From JAFGUB01 sp050305515 (GTDB lineage Bacteria; Campylobacterota; Campylobacteria; Campylobacterales; Sulfurimonadaceae): a stretch of DNA of 64,000 nt. The notes under the pieces were generated by a model. The model ran no database searches and was not told the DNA's origin. It saw only the letters and a program-made list of their open reading frames with translations. Shown here piece by piece: positions 51,369 to 59,123 of this stretch. The stretch is from NCBI GenBank assembly GCA_050305515.1, contig JBNLFL010000014.1, positions 67,961 to 131,960 of the forward strand, in the 5' to 3' direction. How positions within the stretch are numbered: position 1 is the first letter of the stretch; each line of letters starts with the position of its first letter. The translations under genes and the position numbers were made by a program.

Positions 51369-53004
51369 AAAAAACCGCCTGATTGCCGTGGGTTCGGCCG
51401 TGATGATCGTTGTGCTGGTGCTCTTTGCACTGCTGCGGGACACCTCCCGGGGCGTGACACTGCAAGAAGCCCGCACCCTGATCGCTTCGAAGCTGGTGGA
51501 GCGCGCGGTACTCACTGAGTCGCAGCTCTACCTTTACTCCACAAAGGGCGGTATTTTCAGACTGCCGCGTTCGCAGGTAGAGGCGGGAATGCTTGAGAGC
51601 GTGAAGGTCGAAGATGAAAGCAGCGCTTCATGGCTCTGGAGCGTGGTGCTGTTCGTGATACTGCTTGGGGCGGGAAGCGTTGCGTTCCGATGGTGGCAAA
51701 AACGCACTCCGGCTCAAAAGCAGGTGTTTCAGAGCGCCGCGCCTTCAGTGCAGGATGAGATCATGGACAACTGCGTCACACCCGTACGCTCCAGTGTCCG
51801 CTTCAGCGATATCGGCGGCGTCTCGGAAGTAAAAGAAGAGCTCGAAGAGATCATCGATTTTCTCAAAAACCCCAAACGATACTACAACTTCGGCGCGCGC
51901 ATGCCGCGCGGCGTGCTTCTGGTAGGGCCTCCGGGCGTGGGCAAGACCATGATCGCCAAGGCGGTTGCCGCCGAAGCAGACGTGCCGTTTTTTTACCAAA
52001 GCGGCGCGTCGTTTGTGCAGATTTACGTAGGCATGGGAGCCAAGCGGGTGCACGAGCTCTTCAATGCCGCCAAAAAGAACGCGCCCGCGATTGTTTTTAT
52101 TGACGAAATCGACGCGGTGGGCAAAAAGCGTGACGGCAGCCGTAACGACGAACGCGAAGCCACACTCAACCAGCTGCTTACCGAAATGGACGGTTTTGAA
52201 GAGAGCAGCGGCGTCGTCGTGGTGGCGGCGACAAACAACATCGAAGTGATGGATGCCGCACTGCTGCGTGCCGGGCGGTTTGACCGCAGGATTTTTGTGG
52301 AACTCCCCACACCCAAAGAGCGCGAAGCGATTATCGGAAAATATCTGCGCCACATTCCCAATGACGTCAAGCTTGAAGAGGTTGCGGCCATGAGCACGGG
52401 ATTCAGCGGTGCGTCGCTGGCGGCCTTTGTGAATGAAGCGGCACTGCTCTCCCTGCGGCTTAATGATGTACGCGTCACGATGGAACATTTTATCGCGGTC
52501 AAGGACAAAGTGGTGTTCGGAAAGCGCCGCATCGCCATTTTGACGCAGGAACAAAAACGCTACCGCGCCCGCTATCAGGCCGGAAAAGCACTTGCCGCGA
52601 CCTGGTTCGATCTGCCTTTTGACAAGGTATCGCTCAGCTCCGACGCCATTCAGCCTCCCATCTCCGAACCGCTGCTGCGTCACGAGATCGTCGCGCGTGT
52701 TCAGATGCACCTCTCCGGCATGGCCGCGTGCCGTCTTGCCTTTAACGAGCACGCCAGTAACGCTGCGGGCGATATTGCCGACGCCCGCGAACTTGTCGCG
52801 CAGATGATTGATGATTACGCCATGGGAAATTCGCTGCTGAGCCTACCGGGTGAAAAAGCGGAAGTTCTTGATGCGCTCTTTGATGAGACCCTGACATTCC
52901 TCACCGGAAAAGAGCGGGTGCTGGAGCGAATTGAACAGGTGCTCATGGAGTATGAGAGTATTTCGCGCGCACTGGTCAAAGAGTTTATCGGTGAGATTCT
53001 TTAG
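51355..53004 (+). CDS. FtsH-like AAA ATPase without protease zinc motif
   Basis: The 549-residue protein has two N-terminal membrane helices (about 9-27 and 94-112), an FtsH-type AAA domain with Walker A GPPGVGKT (about 191-198), Walker B VFIDEID (about 246) and the second region of homology (AALLRAGRFDRR), and a C-terminal domain aligned to the FtsH peptidase. Where active FtsH has HEAGH, this protein has YQAGK (about 406-410), so both zinc-binding His and the Glu are missing. It is probably an ATP-driven unfoldase or assembly factor, comparable in principle to inactive FtsHi proteins of plastids. It overlaps mtaB and bioV by 14 bp each. Confidence 0.88.
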   Translation: MWNSRKNRLIAVGSAVMIVVLVLFALLRDTSRGVTLQEARTLIASKLVERAVLTESQLYLYSTKGGIFRLPRSQVEAGMLESVKVEDESSASWLWSVVLFVILLGAGSVAFRWWQKRTPAQKQVFQSAAPSVQDEIMDNCVTPVRSSVRFSDIGGVSEVKEELEEIIDFLKNPKRYYNFGARMPRGVLLVGPPGVGKTMIAKAVAAEADVPFFYQSGASFVQIYVGMGAKRVHELFNAAKKNAPAIVFIDEIDAVGKKRDGSRNDEREATLNQLLTEMDGFEESSGVVVVAATNNIEVMDAALLRAGRFDRRIFVELPTPKEREAIIGKYLRHIPNDVKLEEVAAMSTGFSGASLAAFVNEAALLSLRLNDVRVTMEHFIAVKDKVVFGKRRIAILTQEQKRYRARYQAGKALAATWFDLPFDKVSLSSDAIQPPISEPLLRHEIVARVQMHLSGMAACRLAFNEHASNAAGDIADARELVAQMIDDYAMGNSLLSLPGEKAEVLDALFDETLTFLTGKERVLERIEQVLMEYESISRALVKEFIGEIL

Positions 53005-53503
53005 CGGCTTTTCGCTGCAGGGCGAGGCGCATTTTTTTGAGCCTTATCTGCGTAAGAGCGACTACACGGTAGCCGGCTTCAGCTACGGTGCCATTCACGC
53101 TTTTGAGTTTACATGTAACGCAACGCAGCGGATTGACACCTTGCAGCTCTTCTCTCCTGCATTTTTCCAGACCCGCGATGCGCGTTTCATCAAAGTGCAG
53201 GAACGGGGGTATCGCAGCGATCCGCAGCGCTATCTGCAAAATTTTCTTGCCTTGTGTTTTCAGCCCTACGAAGCGCGCGATACCTTACATGTAAATACCA
53301 CGGAGGCCGAACTTCACGAGTTGCTTCACTATACGTGGCCGGTTGAACAGCTCGAAGCGCTTCAGGCGCGCGGCGTTGTTATCGAGGTTTATCTTGGCGG
53401 AGAAGACGCCATTATCGATGCTGCGGGCGCGCAGGAATTTTTCAAGCGTTTCGCTACGGTGTACTGGATTTCGAAAGCAAATCATTTTTTATTGGAGGAG
53501 TAA
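52991..53503 (+). CDS. bioV: pimeloyl-ACP methyl ester esterase BioV
   Basis: BioV removes the methyl group from pimeloyl-ACP methyl ester in the BioC-BioH type biotin pathway, and is known from Helicobacter. The 170-residue alpha/beta hydrolase starts RFFSGFSL, has nucleophile Ser31 in GFSYGA, an acidic residue in GGEDAIID and His in KANHFLLEE. The GTG start at 52991 gives the family N-terminus and overlaps the ftsH-like gene by 14 bp. Two palindrome copies (53109, 53285). Confidence 0.9.
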   Translation: MRFFSGFSLQGEAHFFEPYLRKSDYTVAGFSYGAIHAFEFTCNATQRIDTLQLFSPAFFQTRDARFIKVQERGYRSDPQRYLQNFLALCFQPYEARDTLHVNTTEAELHELLHYTWPVEQLEALQARGVVIEVYLGGEDAIIDAAGAQEFFKRFATVYWISKANHFLLEE

Positions 53504-53505
53504 GT

Positions 53506-54048
53506 ATGAGTGATATTAAAATCGGTGTGATCACCGCTTCGGACCGCGCGAGTGCGGGTATTTACGAAGACATTTCGGGCATGGCTATTCAGGAGACGAT
53601 GAAGGCGTATCTTAAAAGCGCGTTCGAGATCGTCTACCGCTGCATTCCCGACAATCAGGACGAGATTGAAGCGACGATGATCGAACTGTGCGATGAAGCG
53701 CACTGCTGCCTTGTCGTCACCACAGGCGGCACCGGCCCCGCACTGCGCGACGTCACCCCGGAAGCCACGGAAAACGTCTGTCAGAAGATGATGCCGGGCT
53801 TTGGCGAACTCATGCGTCAGGTAAGCCTGCAATACGTTCCCACGGCCATTCTCTCGCGCCAGACCGCGGGTATCCGCGGCAAGTCGCTTATTATCAACCT
53901 TCCGGGAAAACCCAAGTCCATCCGCGAGTGTCTTGATGCCGTCTTCCCTGCCGTACCTTACTGCATCGACCTGATAGAAGGGCCCTACCTTGAAACCAAC
54001 GAAGAGGTCATAAAAGCGTTTCGGCCCAAGGCGAAACCGATGGACTAA
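53506..54048 (+). CDS. mogA: molybdopterin adenylyltransferase
   Basis: MogA adenylates molybdopterin for molybdenum insertion. The 180-residue protein has the MoCF fold with ITASDRASAG, TTGGTGPALRD and INLPGKPKSI motifs. GGAGG precedes the ATG. It is the last gene of the operon, and its stop overlaps the convergent marR stop (CTAA). Confidence 0.95.
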   Translation: MSDIKIGVITASDRASAGIYEDISGMAIQETMKAYLKSAFEIVYRCIPDNQDEIEATMIELCDEAHCCLVVTTGGTGPALRDVTPEATENVCQKMMPGFGELMRQVSLQYVPTAILSRQTAGIRGKSLIINLPGKPKSIRECLDAVFPAVPYCIDLIEGPYLETNEEVIKAFRPKAKPMD

Positions 54049-54467
54049 AGGTTGTCACACAGCTTCTCCAGCGTTTTGAAAGTCGTTTCAAACGCCGTTT
54101 CATCAATATCTTTTATCAGTTCGTCATCCAGAAAAAGACTTAAATTCGCAAGTGTTTCAATAATCTCCTCAGCCTTTGGGGTAAGCGCAATCAGATAGGC
54201 GCGTGGATCATCGGGATGGTCGAGTTTTGAAACATACGCTTTTGCCAGTAACCGTTTCAGTGTTGTCGAAAGGTTGGAAGGCTCCGTCGCCGTCAGTTCG
54301 CAAAGTTGTGCCTGTGTCATAGCGCCCTTCTCGGAGATCGAGAGTAAAATGGCGCGCTGTTCGGGAGTGAGGTCGTAGGGTTTGAGCAGATCGCTCATAC
54401 GCTTGTGCATTCTGCGTTTAAGGCGGGCAATAAGCATGCCCAGCCTCGCGGTTTTGCCGAGACTCAC
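54045..54467 (-). CDS. MarR family transcriptional regulator
   Basis: The 140-residue winged-helix regulator has the MarR core (LTPEQRAILLSISEKGAMTQ and DHPDDPRAYLIALT wing). It starts with GTG at 54467, overlapping the DUF2798 gene by 4 bp (GTGA), and so probably regulates that small operon, its first gene being the membrane protein. Confidence 0.92.
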   Translation of the reverse strand: MSLGKTARLGMLIARLKRRMHKRMSDLLKPYDLTPEQRAILLSISEKGAMTQAQLCELTATEPSNLSTTLKRLLAKAYVSKLDHPDDPRAYLIALTPKAEEIIETLANLSLFLDDELIKDIDETAFETTFKTLEKLCDNL

Positions 54468-54703
54468 GCTACAGGTCCGTTTTTACATGCAATACGCATA
54501 GCCAGTGCACGTGCCGGAGGCAGGACCAGCATAAGTGAAGGATACGCTACCACAAATGCAATGGCCCATGCATGCATCCAGACAGGAACGAAACCGCTGA
54601 TGAATCCAAGATTGATGGCGGAGATGGCGAATGACATGATAAAAGTCATGACCAAAGCGACCAGAAACGTTTGAACATAAAAAAGGTATTTAACAGATAA
54701 CAT
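54464..54703 (-). CDS. DUF2798 membrane protein
   Basis: The 79-residue protein has two membrane helices (about 10-32 and 44-62) and the DUF2798 pattern (MSFAISAINLGF...WAIAFVVAYP). AAAGGAG precedes the ATG. It is in an operon with marR, an arrangement often seen for small efflux or stress membrane proteins; function is unknown. A near-palindrome (TTACATGCAA) is at 54483-54492. Confidence 0.88.
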   Translation of the reverse strand: MLSVKYLFYVQTFLVALVMTFIMSFAISAINLGFISGFVPVWMHAWAIAFVVAYPSLMLVLPPARALAMRIACKNGPVA

Positions 54704-54791
54704 GGTGTGCTCCTTTATAGTGACAGCGCGCAGTATAATCCATTTTTTCTTAATATTATTTAAATAACTATTATGTACATAATTAAATTCA

Positions 54792-54849
54792 GGGCAGGAT
54801 AACCCTTACATGTAAACCCTGCCTATCGTTTTTTCTTTAGAAACGATAG
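54792..54849. repeat. nested inverted repeats at the 3' end of the DUF3373 gene
   Basis: GGCAGG (54793-54798) pairs with CCTGCC (54818-54823) around a loop containing an exact TTACATGTAA (54806-54815). A second inverted repeat pairs CTATCGTTT (54823-54831) with AAACGATAG (54841-54849) and spans the stop codon of the DUF3373 gene. The structures may terminate that transcript, although no long T run follows on the - strand. Confidence 0.4.
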
Positions 54850-56267
54850 CGCAGATAGAGCCGCAGATCCTGGGCATTGTCAACGATATTTCCTGCCAGA
54901 TCGGTCGTATTGGGAATATCGCTGATTTTTACAGGTGTGCCGCTTTGAGCGCCGAAAAAGCCGTTGCTGCCGCTGTAGTCGTAGTCAATGTAGGTATAGC
55001 GCAGTTGTATGCTCAGCCCCTCCATAACGGGTTCCGTCCAGTAGGCTTCGTAGGCGTTGCCCCGCGCGGCGATTTTTGAGCCGATGAGCGTATCTTCGCC
55101 GTAGGTAAACGAGCGCCAGTATTTGCTGCCGTGATTGTATTCGATGCCTATTTTCCCCTTTGAGCTCAGCAGCGAGGGAAACTGTGTCCCTAGCCAGATG
55201 CTGTAGCCGGTTTTGGAGTCGGTAGAGCCGAGCATTGCTTTGGATGCATCGGGATCGGTCTGCGAAAATCCGACACTTGCAAACAGCAGGGCCTCTCCAA
55301 AAAAGTCATCGGATACTGCTTTGCTGTCATAACTGACATAAGCCGAGAGCAGGCGCAGGTCTCCGACGACCTGAAACGTCGGATCGAATCGGGAGGGGTT
55401 GAACATCCCCTGCATATCAAATCCGGCATTGGTGATGTCAATAAGATTGTCCGCCTGCGTGTACTGGATTTCACTTGAATAGACCGCGTCGCTGTACGGT
55501 ACAAAGTTGATGGCGAAAAGCGTGATGTCTTCGGTCGGATTCATGCCGCTGTTGCTGTAGGGTGCATTGCTGAAGTGCGCCTCGGCGTTGCTTAAGCCCC
55601 GGCCTGCGGCAAATTTTACGGAAGCGCCTTTGAGCCCGGTGACTCCTTCGAGATAAAACTTGAGATTCCCACCGTCAAATTCGGCGTTGCTGATATGCCC
55701 CAAAGGCGAAGTGGCCGGGTCATCTTCTCTGAGGCTGATAAGTTTGCCGTTATTTGAAGGACGTCTGCCGATGCCGAACGACCAGGGGAGCTTGCTGCCG
55801 AAAATCGTGTCATAACGGAAGTTGAGATAGACCGAACGCACCCGAAGCGTGTCATCCTGAAGGGTCTCCGAAGCCACCCAGTCAAAACCGTCCATCATGG
55901 CGGGGTTGCCCATGCTGCGTTGTCCGAAAATTTTGTTGTAGGCAAGCTGACCGCCAAACTCCGTATGCGTGTCGTAACGATAATGCATGTTGAGCCAGAG
56001 GCGGTTACTCCAAAGCGCATCGTTTGCGTGATGTGAACCATCTGCCATCTCATAGCGCAGCTTGTCCATGCTGATGCGGAAGTCGGCCCCGAGTGTAAGT
56101 TTTGAAGGCGTCTGCTGAAGTTGTCGGCTCAGTTTGCTGTTTTGGGCCTGAAGGTGTGCAACCTCATTGTTGAGTCGGCTGAGCTCTTCGCGGATGGGTG
56201 TCAGATCATCCGTTGCCGAGAGTGTCGTTGTAAGTAGTGAGGGAATCAGAAACAGTGAGTATTTCAT
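54837..56267 (-). CDS. DUF3373 porin-like outer-membrane protein
   Basis: The 476-residue protein has a signal peptide (about 1-18), a short coiled coil (about 25-55), and a porin-like barrel with many alternating strands, ending RLYLRYRF with the C-terminal Phe signal. The DUF3373 family is frequent in Campylobacterota; the transported substrate is unknown. AAGG and TATAAT-like sequences are upstream. Confidence 0.9.
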   Translation of the reverse strand: MKYSLFLIPSLLTTTLSATDDLTPIREELSRLNNEVAHLQAQNSKLSRQLQQTPSKLTLGADFRISMDKLRYEMADGSHHANDALWSNRLWLNMHYRYDTHTEFGGQLAYNKIFGQRSMGNPAMMDGFDWVASETLQDDTLRVRSVYLNFRYDTIFGSKLPWSFGIGRRPSNNGKLISLREDDPATSPLGHISNAEFDGGNLKFYLEGVTGLKGASVKFAAGRGLSNAEAHFSNAPYSNSGMNPTEDITLFAINFVPYSDAVYSSEIQYTQADNLIDITNAGFDMQGMFNPSRFDPTFQVVGDLRLLSAYVSYDSKAVSDDFFGEALLFASVGFSQTDPDASKAMLGSTDSKTGYSIWLGTQFPSLLSSKGKIGIEYNHGSKYWRSFTYGEDTLIGSKIAARGNAYEAYWTEPVMEGLSIQLRYTYIDYDYSGSNGFFGAQSGTPVKISDIPNTTDLAGNIVDNAQDLRLYLRYRF

Positions 56268-56402
56268 TTTATAACCTTATAATAATTTGTCGAAATAATT
56301 ATAGGTAGTGACTGTTAGCGTTCGAATACTCCAGTGTTCATGAACGATTAATAGCGAATAGAAATAGGAAAATGTGTAAAAAACGAGAAGGAGAAACGCG
56401 CC

Positions 56403-58331
56403 TTAGAGGTGGTCGCGTTTCATGGAAAGACCCTTGAGATGGGTGATGGGGTAGGAGAAAGCGATACCTTCGCCACCGTCAACAATATCGAGTTTGTCCA
56501 TAACATTTTTGATGATCCCTTCGACTTTGCGCGTCGGGACGATAAACATCAGGTTGGCATCGGTATCGTCCGATTCAAGACGGTTGTAGAAGTTGTCCAT
56601 TTCCTGAAGCCCCATGCCGTGCGCATTCATAATGGTGACACCGGTAGCACCTGATTCCTTGGCGGCAAAAAGCGCTTCATCTTTTCTCGCATGCGGCACA
56701 ATAATGTGTACGGCGGAAAACGGCATGACAATGGAGTGGCGCTGCTGCGTTCCGGCAATGTTGAGCGTGGTCAGACCCATGTTGTGCGCATCCTCGATGG
56801 CGTGGCGCAGCTCTTCGATGTGCTCTTCTTCGCGTTCATGAACGCCTTTGACGCCGATTTTCTCGGTAATGACACCATATAGCATGACGGTAATCATGGG
56901 AAAGAGCGACGCGAAGGCAATAAGCCCGAAACCGTCAATCAGCGGGTCGCGTCCGGGAATGTTGGTGGCCAGTCCGAGTCCGAGCGCCGCAACCAGCGGT
57001 ACGGTGACGGTCGAAGTCGTCACGCCGCCGCTGTCATAGGCAATAGGGATGATGTATTTGGGCGCAATGAAGGTGAGGGCGATGACGAACATGTATCCGG
57101 CAATGATGTAATAGACGATATGCCCGCCATCAACAATGCGAAACGCTCCCATGGCAATCCCTATCGCCACGCCAAATGCGACAAAGATGCGCAGCACGAA
57201 GTCGTTGATACGCCCGTCACTGATCTCTTTGGCTTTACGCGCAATGGCCGAGAGCGCGGGTTCTGCCATGGTGGTCGAAAAACCGATGGCAAAGGAGAAG
57301 AGGTAAATCACGGTACGGCTGTCACTGCGCGTGAGCTCCATGGCCATGGTTTCACCCAGTGAGAAGAGTCCCATCTCAAGCCCGACAATAAAGGCATCGA
57401 GACCGATGATGACCAGAACGAAGCCGATGAGAACCGTTTTGAGGTTTTCAATCGGTTTTTTGATGATAACGTACTGAAAAAAGAAGATGACGGCCAGAAT
57501 GGGAATGACATCCTTGATGACGTTAAGCAGTCCAAAAATAATGCTCACCAGCGACATTTCCGGTATGCCGCTGGTGGCTTCGGCAACCTGTGCGATGATG
57601 GGTGCTGTCGTGATCTGCACATCAATGAGCTGATAGACCGCAATGCCGTAGATCTGCACGAAGATCATCGGTGTGAGCGACGCAAAGGCGATCAGCCCGA
57701 AACCGTCAAGAATGGGGTTGCGTCCCTTGATGGTGGAAGCCAGGCCTATTCCCAGCGCGGCAACGAGCGGTACGGTCACCGTCGAAGTCGTCACCCCACC
57801 AAGGTCATAGGCCAGCCCGACAATCTCATGCGGGGCAAACGCGGTCGTTCCGACGACGAGGATGTAGCCGGCTATGATGTAGTAGTGGATGGGGTGGCCC
57901 TTGATAATCCGCCATACTCCGAGCACGATGGCAAAACCGACGGAGAGTGCGACAACAAGACGCAGGATATCGGAGTCGATACGCCCGCTGCTGATACTTG
58001 CCGCCTTGACGGCGATGACATAGAGTGCGGGTTCGGCAATGGTAGTGCCAAAGCCGATGAGAAAACCAAAAAGAATAATCCAGAATGTCGAACCCTTATG
58101 GGCAAAATCGCTTGCCAGCTTCTCTCCGACCGGAAAAATACCGACTTCAAGACCGAGCAGGAAAATAGCCAGACCGACACCGACAATACCAAGACCGATT
58201 GTTGTAGCCAGCCAGTTCTCCGGCACGCTCTGAATGACGACAAGCTGAAAGAAAATGATGACGAGAATAATGGGGAGCAGATCCCGGAAAGACTCTCTCA
58301 GGAGTTGAAAAAAGGAACGCAGGCTAAGCAA
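56403..58331 (-). CDS. DUF1538 transporter-like protein with C-terminal PII-like domains
   Basis: The 642-residue protein contains two homologous DUF1538 membrane halves (about 10-240 and 255-490), each with GFGTTIAEPAL/GFSTTMAEPAL and a GGVTTSTVTVPLVAALG segment. The C-terminal part (about 510-640) is soluble and resembles PII/GlnB-like nucleotide-binding proteins. It is probably a transporter gated by a PII-type domain; the substrate is unknown. The start is TTG at 58331, with AAGGAG a few nt before it. The halves also share DNA similarity. Confidence 0.9.
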   Translation of the reverse strand: MLSLRSFFQLLRESFRDLLPIILVIIFFQLVVIQSVPENWLATTIGLGIVGVGLAIFLLGLEVGIFPVGEKLASDFAHKGSTFWIILFGFLIGFGTTIAEPALYVIAVKAASISSGRIDSDILRLVVALSVGFAIVLGVWRIIKGHPIHYYIIAGYILVVGTTAFAPHEIVGLAYDLGGVTTSTVTVPLVAALGIGLASTIKGRNPILDGFGLIAFASLTPMIFVQIYGIAVYQLIDVQITTAPIIAQVAEATSGIPEMSLVSIIFGLLNVIKDVIPILAVIFFFQYVIIKKPIENLKTVLIGFVLVIIGLDAFIVGLEMGLFSLGETMAMELTRSDSRTVIYLFSFAIGFSTTMAEPALSAIARKAKEISDGRINDFVLRIFVAFGVAIGIAMGAFRIVDGGHIVYYIIAGYMFVIALTFIAPKYIIPIAYDSGGVTTSTVTVPLVAALGLGLATNIPGRDPLIDGFGLIAFASLFPMITVMLYGVITEKIGVKGVHEREEEHIEELRHAIEDAHNMGLTTLNIAGTQQRHSIVMPFSAVHIIVPHARKDEALFAAKESGATGVTIMNAHGMGLQEMDNFYNRLESDDTDANLMFIVPTRKVEGIIKNVMDKLDIVDGGEGIAFSYPITHLKGLSMKRDHL

Positions 58332-58383
58332 ACAGTCTCCTTGATTTAATTTGGAATCATTATAGAGTGAATTGCTTTAAACC

Positions 58384-58393
58384 TTACATGTAA
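58384..58393. repeat. intergenic TTACATGTAA palindrome between frdB and DUF1538 genes
   Basis: The copy lies 3 bp past the frdB stop (on the - strand). The gap 58332-58395 is otherwise an AT-rich stretch with the DUF1538 ribosome-binding site. Confidence 0.9.
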
Positions 58394-58395
58394 AG

Positions 58396-59121
58396 CTATT
58401 TGCCTATCTGCACCATCTTGCGGCGCAGGTAGGCGATCTTGCTTTGCAGCGGCAGCTCTTTGGGACAGACATCTTCACAGCCCAGCAGGGTCATGCAGCC
58501 GAAAACCCCGTTCTCATCGCCGACGAGCTGGTAGTAATCTTCATCGCTGCGCTCATCGCGCGGGTCAATCTGATAACGGGCAATCTTGTTAAGACCCACC
58601 GCACCCACGAAATCTTCGCGCATCTGGATGGTGCCGCACCCCGCAACGCAGCAGCCGCACTCGATGCAGCGGTCAAGTTCGTAGATTTCTTCGGCGAGGT
58701 CGGGTTCCATGCGCTCTTCAAGACGGTCGAAATTCACTTTTGTTTCGCTGTGAATCCAGGTCTCAAGCCGCTCGTTGAGGCCGCGCATCCAGTTGCCCGT
58801 ATAGACGGAGAGATCGCCGATAAGTTCAAATAGTGGCAGGGGCGCTAGGGTAATCTGTGCATCCATCTTTGACGTTAATGTACGGCACGCCAGCCCCGGA
58901 CGGCCGTTAATGAGCATGGCGCAGCTGCCGCAGATACCCGCGCGGCAGACAAAGTCGAACTTGAGCGAGTTATCAATGTGCTTTCGTATGTCGTTGAGCG
59001 CAATATAAAGGGTCATTCCCGGCGCTTCGCGCACTTCGAAGGTCTCCATGCGCGCTCTGTCACCCTTGAGATGCGGATCAAAGCGGAGAATGGAAATTTT
59101 AAGCGTTCTTCCTTCACTCAT
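58396..59121 (-). CDS. frdB: fumarate reductase iron-sulfur subunit
   Basis: FrdB passes electrons from the heme subunit to FrdA. The 241-residue protein has the 2Fe-2S cluster (CRAGICGSC), the 4Fe-4S cluster (CIECGCCVAGC) and the 3Fe-4S cluster (CMTLLGCEDVCP). It is the last gene of the frdCAB operon, 2 bp after frdA. Length and order are as in Wolinella. Confidence 0.97.
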   Translation of the reverse strand: MSEGRTLKISILRFDPHLKGDRARMETFEVREAPGMTLYIALNDIRKHIDNSLKFDFVCRAGICGSCAMLINGRPGLACRTLTSKMDAQITLAPLPLFELIGDLSVYTGNWMRGLNERLETWIHSETKVNFDRLEERMEPDLAEEIYELDRCIECGCCVAGCGTIQMREDFVGAVGLNKIARYQIDPRDERSDEDYYQLVGDENGVFGCMTLLGCEDVCPKELPLQSKIAYLRRKMVQIGK

Positions 59122-59123
59122 GG

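Noticed and set aside
51745..52752. 335-codon - strand open frame opposite the ftsH-like gene
   Set aside because: Antisense to recognised AAA motifs; no support on the minus strand.
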